Origin: Owenia fusiformis
Lineage: Eukaryota > Annelida > Polychaeta > Sabellida > Oweniidae
Direction: 5' to 3'
Assembly (NCBI GenBank): GCA_903813345.2
Contig: CAIIXF020000003.1
Span: 20,538,931 to 20,602,930 of the forward strand
Length of the DNA stretch: 64,000 bases
Shown: positions 48,452-59,800 of the stretch, one piece after another
Position numbering within the stretch: position 1 is the first letter of the stretch
Layout of the letters: the number at the start of each line of letters is the position of its first letter
The notes under the pieces: generated by a model
Database searches by the model: none
Seen by the model: the letters and a program-made list of their open reading frames with translations, nothing else
Told to the model about the DNA's origin: nothing
Program-made: the position numbers and the translations under genes

Positions 48452-51400
48452 CTAAGGTGTACACAAAACAGCTCTTTTGTCGTGCTGTTGTAATGCAAAG
48501 ATCTGTGCATCGGTCCATCTGTCTCTACATGCAATAACCTAATAAGGAAAGTAAATGTGAATGGGAAGGCTAACTGAAACTTTATATTTCCCTGAAGCAA
48601 GAAATAAGAACGTGAAGTGGAATTGTAACTCGCAATGTAACTTGGGAACGTTTACTATGAGATGTCTCCCTTTATGATTTTTTATTGTTCAATATCGTCA
48701 ATTACAATTCATTTTATAAAATTTCTGTCAGTCTAACACGAAACAGGTTTCAACTTTTTGCGCCTCAATATGTCTAACTTTTTACCTCTCTGTGCTAAGC
48801 ATACGAGATTCATTCAATGAATAATAAGCCACTAACATGCAAAATGTCATCTAATGTCATTTATTAAAGACGCCATGTTACAGACGTCGAACACCGTCCA
48901 CAAAAATGGGAGACTATATAAAATTATGTCACCACTTTTGGTGGTGAGATAACATACAAAGCCACACTACTATACCTAACACCTAGAAATGCATAAGATA
49001 CTTTGTTTGTCTAATTGAATTGTTTTATATATTTTTGAAAGTGCCTTACTAGCATCTAATTTTCAACCGATAAACCATTCATAAGGAACAGACAAATAAA
49101 AACAAATACATAATCATTACTAATAAGCCAAATGGGTTGCTCATGAACACCTAATGCAAGGTATAGTAGTGTGAAAGCACTTACATCCTCCATTACACCA
49201 TCGAAGTATGTGCCTGGGAGATCGTTCAGTGTCCCAAGAGACAATGGGCAACCAGTCGGCACAATATCACCTGAAAATGATTTTTTATGTAGCATTACGA
49301 AAGCATAAATGGATATAAGTTAAATCCTTAATCATACACATCTTAATTGGGAAATAGAACACTTAATTTTAACCTCACCTCCTAATGCTATATCTTCGTG
49401 AGGCTCCATGGCAAATGCTACTCTCAACAGTGGATCGGAGTAAGCAAAGTTAAGGTCCAATTCCTGGCCGGCAATGAGTTCTTCCGGCTGTAGTAGAATG
49501 TTAATCAAAATTTAATTTATACGAGTACATCAGACATCTCAATCTGGATCGATTGATTTATGCAATACACACTATCGAAAGTTGATAAATGTTTTTACAA
49601 CCTTTCAGTTTTATGTTTTTAATTGAAAGTAAAATAATGTAAAAACCTTATTTATACACACCAAATCTGGTGGATGAAATAAATAAATAAAAAGGTGGTT
49701 ATATCAAGTTTAAGCAACTGAAACGTTGTGAATCAAGATGTATTATCATAAATTAGCACAACTATGTTTAGGGTAAAACAAAGATTTGAAAAGAAAGCAC
49801 AAATTAGGAAACAGGCAGGGAAAACAAACCCCAACATCTCAACAATTACTATTCAAACAGAGTCGATCCCATTCCGCAAACAATCATTAGCACAATCAAA
49901 ATTAAGACAATGATATTGATGACAGTTAAATGTTTAAAGTCATACTTGAGAGTAAAAAAGGTAATTTGCTCTCAGAAACAGAAAGAAATACCTTTGTTCA
50001 TATAAACCACATGTTTTAGGCCAATATAAAAATGGCAGTAATGCATGTTTATATTTTCTCTTTGGAAGATAAGAGGGGGAGAAACAGAGATGGAGGGTAA
50101 GTACTTCCGGGAAAGGAGGTGCGCGAAGGAGGAAATCGTATGTTATCAATTGAATCATGGGGTTTCCCTCCTCTTTTGGAAGATATACAAAACAGGTTCA
50201 CAGCGCTGTCATCTTTCAATGAACACCTTTTCTATTCCAGCTTAACTCCCAGAGGAAATACAAAAATGCATTTCATACGACTTGGTGGTGAGGAATTTAA
50301 GATATCGCTGACATTTTAAAATCAAATCTCCACCCTCTGAATGGCACTCTAAGATTAAAAAAATGACAAAATCAATCCAAATACAGACATCAGAAACTAA
50401 ATAATGTGTTTGAGATTATCTTACGCACATCTACATTGAACTTGTATGCTCTTAATGCTCTTTTTTCTGTGATGATAGTGAGGTAGATGTGGCCGCCCTC
50501 TATCCATATCTCCACCGTACCATTCTTCCCACAGCATCCATTACTCACTATGCCTTTCAACGGTGCATCCACAAAGCCGCTTACCTCATATCTATAAATC
50601 AAATATACGTAACATATTAATATAACTAAAATCATATAACATGATGAAGTGTAATAATTTTGATCACATACTTAGTACACTATGCTTTTTATGCGATATG
50701 ATATCATATAATAACGGGGTATGAATTACAAATTATCTTTCAGAAAATAACAATAATATAATATAACATGATATAGTGTAATGTATTGTAATATGGGATA
50801 CGATAAAAAATATCTGAGCAGAAATCTTTTTCTGCATACGTTGAAGTATTTGAGTGTATAGTCCATTAAAATTCAAGTCAAAAGACTTCGTTTATAGTTG
50901 ATATTTGGAATAAAAATTTGGTTAGTTTTCCATAAGTTATTGAATGATTTGAAGTGCAATGCATGATATATTGTGATTGATAAATTCAGTATTCGTCTTT
51001 TATCATGTGTTCTTAGGCCAATACATTTCACTAAGGAGATAATCCCTAAGAAATATCCTATTTTCTCTGTATTGCTATTGAGATTGTCCCCTCCATACCC
51101 AAATTTTCTGTATTATTATACGGGATGATCAATGGGGACAACCTTAGTATCAATCCAGATTGGTACAGCACAAGATCTGATCAATCAAAGGGCTTCATTT
51201 TACATATCATACGATAATTCAAATTATCAATATTAGAATATGACTCACTTATTTGGAATTTCAATGAAAAGATGCATTGAGAATATTGGGCCATAGTACA
51301 TATTCTCAAAATGGGGTATCTTTATTGAGCCGTCTATGCCGTTGAATTGTGCCTTGTGCATAGACGCGTTGATGGCATACTCTATCAATTCAACACCTGG

Positions 51401-54400
51401 AACAACAAAAGCATAATCGGCTAGAACAACTACTGACAGTAATTACAGACACAAGAGAAACATAGCAGAGTTTTTGTATGATATAGAAAGATATGGATTG
51501 AACCCCGTTCTTGTGCTCAGAAATATCAATATACATCCGAAAATTCATTTCTTACCAAATCAGTTAATGAAAACAGTCATGAATCCGATCTATTGTATTT
51601 GAAGACCAAGATTGGGATTCAAAGAAAGAAAGTATTTAAACTGACGAGAACCTCGAATTGCCAAACTTATTGTGAGGGATGTTTAATTATCAAAATAATA
51701 CAATACCGGTGTGATTTATGTGCAATGTGTTCACGACATCTCTGATCTCGTTCAACTCAAATACAAGGCAGAAGATACAATCACATCCCGGGAACCGAGC
51801 TAGAAGCAAAATAAGTCATTAAGTTAATAACAGCCTCTAAAGACTTTCCAACTGTTGCATCGTATCTTGGGATGAAATGCAGGTGCTATTTTGTTGAACC
51901 CATGGTGTATTTTCAATGTTTACATTTAGCCAGATTCATTAATGTTAACAATGATTGGTTTTCATCTTACTTTAGGATCACCTTGTAAATATATACCTAC
52001 GTTGCCCAATACAAGCGCACTCTTCAAGGTCCAATATTTCATTTTCCCGACAGCAAGTTGGCATTTGTCGCTCATCATATGGGAATATCTTAAAGCATTG
52101 TTGATCTACTAAATCGTCAAGCTTTATCGCATTCACTCCATCGAAGCATTCAACTTTAAAGACAATTTAAAACATCAATATTTGGATCGTACACTCTTCT
52201 TCAAAAGTTTTGCAACCGATATCGTTAAACCATGTTTATGTCGATTTTCGCAATTAAGACGTTTACACGTGTTGATCCAATGGGGAAATGGGTTTCCCAA
52301 ACATCTGAAGGCGAGCGTACTTAGCTGTTATTTTTCTTTTGTCATACTTGGCAAAAATTACAGGATGTGTACTTTGGAAGTATTGTTATTATAATATTGT
52401 ATTATCTATTTTATATTATAGGATGTCTCAACCTCACACTCACCCGAGTCGTTCATGGGGGGCAGTGTCGCTGGGGGTAGCGTAAACGCCCCTAAAATTG
52501 AAATGCAATTATTTAATAACTCACTTGTAGCATGTATAGACGATGTCATGTGTGAATCATGAACAATAAATATAAAAAGTAATAATTTTCCCAATAATAA
52601 TTAAGATGATTGGGAACTTGTCAACATTTTAAGAAAAACGATCATCAATAATAGTATAATGCATTTATAATTCTTCAATACTGTTGAGGATTTTTAAAGC
52701 TTTTTCTCATATTTCTTAATAATATACACTATAATATTAAATAAGAGAAAAGGGTATCCCCAGAATTCATAAATGAACATATCGCATGTAAATATCAACC
52801 TCATCTTAACATGGTTCTCTTTTGGATTCTGGAGTATTTCTTCCTTATTTATTATCTAAAAGTGTCTTACTTTCATGACAAGATGCATTGCAGTTAGGGG
52901 TTCGTTTCTCCAAATCGCACGACGCTTTTTCGTCGTTCCACACCAATGGTAGTTGACAAGGCATCACGCTAGATAGTACCTTACCTAAGTATGAATAACG
53001 ATAATATTATAACTACATTGTGTTCATTACAGTGTTGAGGATACAGTTTCACCAAACCCCGTGTTGTGAGGAATACAAAAATGATTGTTCTAAAATGTCC
53101 AATTAAGAAATTTTCAGAAAAACCTAATTAGTCTATCTGTAAAGAAGATGCTATTTTAGTACAATATTCCCAAGATTTCAATTGTTTCTGACGGATTAAT
53201 TCTTGGGATATGGAAATGTTGTAATTACAAGAAGCGTTTGGCTCATTTTCAACAGTTTATTCAATGTTTCTACGAATAGAAGTTATCAAGACACATTTTC
53301 AAAATGCGAGACTTTCATTCTAAGAATAGGACCTTTCTATTCTCATCTTTATCAAATCAAAAGTTTCTTCTATACTCTGTTAATAACTTCTCTCAGGAGA
53401 TTGGCGCTAAAGTGCGATACAGTTAAACATTTTTCTTATTGTTTTCAGTTCGGCCACCGAAACGATATCTTCCATATTAGACTTTTAGGTCTGACATTTA
53501 GGGAAATCTGTTTAGGTAATACACTGGTGATCCACTCGATTACGCTGGTTACCAAAACGGTTCGTTTTGGTAACAAAATGTCGGAACATCGAAGGTACGA
53601 TTTTTCTCGTTTCCTTATTTTACACGTTGTAGGCAGAATTCCCACGACATTTTTTAACACAAACGTGTATCAGTATCATATGTTTAAGAAATTGTACACA
53701 AACGGTTTCGGTTAAAAGTGCAGATCTTAACTGTTTTTCGAAAAACCGTTTATGTAACTTAAGTGAGGAAGTAAATCGACGATCCTGTTGTCTTCTGAGC
53801 TATTTTTTCGCAAACATGTACATTTTCTAAAACATATGATACTGATGCACGTTCTGAGAAAAAACGTCGTGGGGATTCTGCATACAATGCGTGAAATAAG
53901 GAAAAAAGAAAAATCGTGCCTTCGACGTTCCGACATTTTGTTACCAAAACGGTTCGTTTTGGTAACCAGCGTAATCGAGTGGATCACCAGTGTAATAGAA
54001 GTACAGAGGATAGATATCTCGGAGAATCGAATTTATAATATCGTTATTGCCGGGACCTTAACGTTCAACATACTATTTTGCTGAGAAATGGCGTATTCAT
54101 GGTGTGAAAATACTCATGTTCATTCATTTGATTGGTTTTGTTTTGATAATTTATATTACTTGTAAACTTGTCCTCCACATTTTCTGCAACGGCTTCAGTA
54201 TGAATTATGATCTGAATTGTAATATTGATTCCTGAATGGTAGAAGAGTAAAATGCAAAATAATGTTTCATTGTGTGTCGGATCAAATTTTTGGATATTGG
54301 GGATTGTTTTCCTAAACTAAATGGTTTTGCATTTGGTTGTTCTTCGCGTGTCTTGTACTGCTCTTTGATCCTCCCTTTCGGCACTTGTGCTTCTTTACTA

Positions 54401-55825
54401 TAAGTACAGGGTGTTACATATGTATGTGCCCCCATAAACTCCTACATGTAGTATTGCACCCTATCAAGTTATATTTCATTTTGTTTCTTATGGAAAGTCG
54501 CATATGATTGAAAAGTTTTAGAATCCAGAGGTGTCCCTGAAAAAAAGATACAATATATGCGGGAACGAGATCATTTAGTATGAATTGCTTGTGAATTCTG
54601 ATTTCAGTTCTTACCTCTCCCTCTACTTGCTGGGAGTCGCTGACATATTATGAATCTGCAACAGTCGCCTGGGTAGGGGAAATATCCTCCATTGAATTGG
54701 TCACATGCAACCTCACAAAATGCTACATAAACAAATGACAACAAATAAGAATATACGGAATTTTCGTCCAGTTGAAGTGACGAGTTTTAAATACTAAAAC
54801 ACAAATGTATATAGTATATAGTAGCCCGGACAGAATTGTTCAAGGGTCACATTTTCTTTCATAACCTTTTTAATTTTTAGTAGTATCAAAAACATATTTG
54901 AAAACTAGAGTAAAATTTGACATACAAAATATTATTTAAATAGCCTCTCTTAATTTTTATTGATATTATAGGCGTCCACAGTATTAATGACGTAAATACA
55001 TATTTCATAATTTTATCTCATATTTATCAAAAATGGCAGTATGTTTCGTGAATGCGAATGTTTAGTTGAAAGTTAATATTTAAAAAATGTCTTAAGCCTA
55101 TAGGGCCATGCTGTCACCATTACAATCCTGATGCAATACAGCAGCTGACCAATCATCAAATACAAGAAGTCATACTCCTTTCAAGGGTCACGAACTCAAT
55201 TCTATTGAAATGGTCGGGGTTGTGTTCAAGAGGATGTGAAAGGTGGGAGTAGGTCCCAAATCTTTCCAAGAGGTCTAAACAGCGATCCAGGGCTGCTCAT
55301 CCACTACGGATGCACCAAACATGTCAAGTTCTGCGACCCTACCAATATACTGTACAACCAATGTATGAACCTTTTCATGTATACATACAAACCAATTTTA
55401 AACAAAAGGTTTTAAATGCAGTCATTACCAAAGCAGTAGTCGACATGACTTCATAGGACCTTGACATTTCTTAAATATTAACTTTCAACTGAATTATATT
55501 GAAATTCACAAAAATGCTGCCATTTTTGAACAAATGTGAGACAAAATGATGAATTATGTATTTGCGTCATTCATACTATGGACGCCTATAATATTAATCA
55601 ATTAAGAGATGTTCCTTAAATATTTTTCTCGTATGTCAGGATTTTACCCAAGTCTTCGGACATCTGATCGGCTTTTGATAATACTGAAAATTAAAAAAGT
55701 TATTAAAGAAAAAGTGACCCTTGGACAGTTCTGTCTGGGCTACTATATATCGAAGGATGAATGAAAAATAATGTGACAATATTTACCTTGGACATCAAAT
55801 TCAAAGTCTAGCAATCCATTTTCAT
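48452..55825 (-). CDS. Copy C: chitin-binding Cys modules plus LamG-like domain, apparently intact (5' end not found)
   Basis: Eleven exons in phase: 55787-55825, 54615-54722, 52871-52984, 52444-52491, 52001-52153, 51707-51799, 51249-51396, 50429-50591, 49379-49487, 49185-49270 and 48452-48538. They sum to 382 codons including TAG. Order: acidic LLDFEFDVQ; peritrophin-like module (GGYFPYPGDCCRFIIC ... MPCQLPLVW ... C-N-ASC); Pro linker AFTLPPATLPP; second Cys module (VECFDGVNAIKL, QQCFKIFPYDERQMPTCC, EECAC); CDCIFCLVFELNEI opening a LamG-like domain with GIVSNGCCGKNGTVEIWIEG, DLNFAYSDPLLRVAFAM and GTYFDGVMED; tail VIACRDRWTDAQIF. The domain set resembles Pif/BMSP shell-matrix proteins, implying secretion and chitin binding (inferred). 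No signal peptide exon was found; it would lie beyond the minisatellite at 55912 or off the window. Confidence 0.84.
48963..49173. mobile_element. 210-bp MITE, copy 2, abutting a copy C exon
   Basis: Inverted ends CACACTACTATACCT / AGGTATAGTAGTGTG. It is the inverted relative of 44342-44551. Its right end lies about 11 bases from the donor of exon 49185-49270. Copy B lacks it at the matching donor, so it arrived after duplication. Confidence 0.85.
53520..53994. mobile_element. 475-bp foldback in copy C with a strong inner hairpin
   Basis: TACACTGGTGATCCACTCGATTACG and its inverse form the outer ends. About 180 bases pair on each side. Each arm also contains ACCAAAACGGTTCGTTTTGGT, a hairpin with 9-base stem and 3-base loop. 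Weaker symmetry extends outside to about 53240 and 54070. Overlapping ORFs here are products of the symmetry. Absent from copy B. Confidence 0.78.
54824..55740. mobile_element. 917-bp TA-flanked foldback in copy C with an empty site in copy B
   Basis: GCCCGGACAGAATTGTTCAAGGGTCAC and its inverse (ending GACAGTTCTGTCTGGGC) are bordered by TA. Copy B reads ACACAAATGTATATATGAAAGG at 45751-45772, the uninterrupted site. Confidence 0.85.
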
Positions 55826-55911
55826 CTATATAATAGAAAGGTTAGATAATTGTAAAATAGTACAGAATTATCTGAAACACTTTCGTTAGACCATTTGGTA
55901 TTTGGATAGAA

Positions 55912-56800
55912 ATCAACACTAAGACAAACATATATTTTACATATTTTGTGAAGCCAACAACACGAACATTGGGGTGTTATAGATATGATGGGACGTAGTT
56001 AGTAGTACTGAGTGCACATTTCACGCAAATGGTATTTTAATATAAATTAACATTAAGACAAATATAAATATATAACATATTTTGTGAAGTCAACAACATG
56101 AACATTGGGGTGTTATAGATATGATGGGACGTAGTTAGTAGTACTGAGTGCACATTTCACGCAAATGGTATTTCAATATAAATTAACATTAAGACAAATA
56201 TATAAATATATAACATATTCTGTGAAGTCAACAACATGAACATTGGGGTGTTATAGGTATGATGGGACGTAGTTAGTAGTACTGAGTGCACATTTCACGC
56301 AAATGGTATTTCAATATAAATTAACATTAAGACAAATATATAAATATATAACATATTCTGTGAAGTCAACAACATGAACATTGGGGTGTTATAGGTATGA
56401 TGGGACGTAGTTAGTAGTACTGAGTGCACATTTCACGCAAATGGTATTTCAATATAAATTAACATTAAGACAAATATATAAATATATTACATATTTTGTG
56501 AAGCCAACAACATGAACATTGGGGGTTTATAGATATGATGGGACGTAGTTAGTAGTACTGAGTGCACATTTCACGCAATGGTATTTTAATATAAATTAAC
56601 ATTAAGACAAATATATAAATATATAACATATTCTGTGAAGTCAACAACATGAACGTTGGGGAGTTATAGATATGATGGGAATAGTAGTACTGAGTGCACA
56701 TTTCACCCAATGGTATTTTAATATAAATTAACATTTAGACAAATATAAAATTAATATATTACATATTTTGTGAGGCCAACAACAAGAACATTGGAGTGAT
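55912..56800. repeat. 137-bp minisatellite, seven units, upstream of copy C
   Basis: The word GAAG(T/C)CAACAACATGAACATTGGGG recurs at about 55951, 56087, 56225, 56363, 56501, 56638 and 56772 (spacing 134-138). Units include GGGACGTAGTTAGTAGTACTGAGTGCACATTTCACGC. Copy B has one unit only, at about 45950. Confidence 0.92.
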
Positions 56801-56805
56801 AGATA

Positions 56806-56884
56806 TCGGGTGTCCCAAAAAACGTCACACTTTTTGACTAGCAATATCTCAGCTTCCGTTGCACTGAAGTCAATAACATTTTGT
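56806..56884. mobile_element. Terminal fragment of a Tc1/mariner-type element
   Basis: CGGGTGTCCCAAAAAACGTCACACTTTTTG resembles the GGGTGTCCC ends of other elements in the window. The split-repeat retrotransposon begins immediately after it, and a decayed mariner transposase follows the other end, so these may be two halves of one interrupted element (inference). Confidence 0.45.
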
Positions 56885-56885
56885 A

Positions 56886-59800
56886 ATTAAAACTGGTCCT
56901 CCGTACTTAAATCTTAAAAGAACACAACCACCATATAAATTTGCATTGGCTCTTATGTGCCGCTATGTCGCTATTTATTGGCCTATGATAATATCGTACA
57001 TACAAACTCCACATACACAATGACCCTTTGGGCAGCACCTCGGAGGTGTCCCGGACTTATGATCGGATCATAATCCTGGCATAGAAAGCCATATATCATT
57101 AATATTCTGTAATCAACTTCTAAATCCCTCAGAGGTTAACGTTTTATATCAAATATTGTGCAGATGCCCCAGAGGCAAAATTCAATAATAGTCCAATGAC
57201 ATGATCTTAATCCCGGCATTTAAAGCCATATCATTAATATTATTTTCTAATTCTTCTAAAATGGATTATTCCTCAGAGGTAAACTTATAATATAAAACAA
57301 TCCTTATCTACAGATGCCCCGGAGGCAAAATTCAATAATATTCAATAATTGCCTGATCTTAGTCCCGGTATTAAAAGCCATATTATTAATATCATATTTT
57401 CTAACTTCTCAAGTGGATTATTCCTCAGAGGTAAACAGTCATATAATATAAAAACAATATTTATCTACAGATGCCCCGGAGACAAAATTCAATAATAGTC
57501 CAATGATCTTAATCATGGCATATGAATCCATATTTTGTTAAATATTATATTATCAACTTCTAAAGTACACATCCCTCGGAGGTAAACTTTTAATATTAAA
57601 TATTACTTATGCACAGATGCCCCGATGGGCAAACTTAAATACTAGTTCAATTGATCTGATCATAATCCTGGCATACAAAACATTTTGTAAATATTACATT
57701 TTCAACTTCTAAAGTAGATTATTCCTCAGAGGTAAACTTTTAATATTAAACAATCCTTATCTACATATGCCCCGGAGGCAAAATTCAATAATAGTCCAAT
57801 GATCTGATCATAATCCTGGCATATATTAAGATTCTATTAACTTCTAAAGTACGTGTTCTCCAGAGGTAAACTTATAATACCAAATATTCCTTATCTCCAG
57901 ATGCTCCTGAGGCAAAAACTCCATAATAGTCCAATATTGATTCATGGGACTTAATTCTTTTGACAAATTTCAAAATGAAATCATTATTTAGCCTCGGAGG
58001 CAAATATCTCAAATCTTATAATGTATAAATAGTAATCTTTTATAGCTCCACAAACGTCTCAGAGACGAGTCTCGTCTGAAATTATAAATAATCAAATATA
58101 TGGTCACTCCTTGCCCAAACATTAAACTCGTTCCATATGCCTCGGAGGCAAAGCTTTTTATCCAGCTTTTTATCTCAGTTATGAATTAAATTAACAAATA
58201 TATGGTCACTCCTTGCCCAAACATTAAACTCGTTCCATATGCATCGAAGGCAAAGCTTTTTATCCAGCTTTTTATCTCAATTCCTGCCTATAATTTACAT
58301 TTTACATTCATGTGGTTTCGGAAACCTTGCTTACATACTCTGTATACAATTTCTTAGTATTATATTTACAGTACTTATGCCCTGTAGGCTGATAATTGAA
58401 TTCTTTAATGCCAACCTCGCGGCGACCCCTTTTGCAAAGTGCGAAAGGTACCTTGTACATTTTTTTTTATATACAAGGAGGTCCACCTACCCCTAAGATG
58501 AAATTGGCGTTTGTAGGATTTAAGAATTCGAAACACACAATTTACTTAAAACAAAAACTATTTCTAACTTTATATCAAAGTAAAAATACATTTGACAAAA
58601 TATTTTAAAACAGTTAACCTTAAAGTTGTTTGGTAAATTTAGCAAATGCTGCCGTGTTAGCGTCACAAAGCCGAATGACTCAAAACCTATTTCCTAAACA
58701 TAAATCACTCACAACTCATTCAATCAATACCACCGTTTGTCGTCACTTAAATAGAACAGAACATACTCAAATATACACCACCGTAACAAACTATAGAACA
58801 CCTTCTCCAAATCTGATATCAAAACAGTGTGAAGTACCTGTATTAAATAATTTTCAAACTTATTCGCTACGCTCAATCGATAGAAAATATCATTAAAACT
58901 GGTCCTCCGTACTTAAATCTTAAAAGAACACAACCACCATATAAATTTGCATTGGCTCTTATGTGCCGCTATTCCCGAAGAACAAAGATAAGGTAAGGTA
59001 AGAATAAGTTTAAAATCCCATTCAAATGAAGATAGTATATTCTTATTTAATATGAATAACGCAATAAACTTAATCAAGTCACCTATTATAAACCAAGATT
59101 GATAACTTTTGTGCCTTTCTTGAATGTTACTCTCCACATAACCATCTATAGAACACTCACTTTCCACCTCCTATGAGCCGAACAACCTACCGTTCACATC
59201 CACTGTTAGCACCTGTAGTAGCATCATCACTACGTTAACCATGTCAACCAAAGATGGTTGTTTCAACTCTTATTTCTTTCTAAGTACCCAAAAACATTTT
59301 TCTACAAGATGAGTAACACAATTTCTCCTCATACCTCAAAAACCTGCAAACCCCAAAACAACAAAATTTTAACCGTTCTGATCTCCTTGACACTAGCAGA
59401 CGAATGACTCATTTTTTAAAAAACAATATTTATACAACTACATCCGTTATTCCATTTTGAAAACTTATATGCATAATTTTCTATCGTCTTTGGTTCTCCA
59501 GACTTCACCACAAAACCAGACATTTTCGTCTGATAGATATTTAGTTTTTCATTGTCTCTACCGATTTGGGTCTTCTTCCTGCCATACCACACTGGCGTTA
59601 ACTGCATCTGTGTCATTTATACCCTGAAAACGTACAAACAACATCGTTACACAATGAAACTACCATACATTAAACAACAACGACAGTTCAATGCTTTTAA
59701 TAATCTATTTTTTATGCAATAAATATGCTCCTGAAGCAACCAATTCTGAATATTCATATGCTATATCTCTGAGTGCCGGGCACTAAATAATCACCACCGG

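Noticed and set aside
49940-50319. ORFs on both strands within copy C intron
   Set aside because: Mutually overlapping, no known motifs, located between well-supported exons.
53203-54084. ORFs up to 170 aa around 53200-54080 on both strands
   Set aside because: They overlap a foldback element and mirror each other; absent from copy B and without protein motifs.
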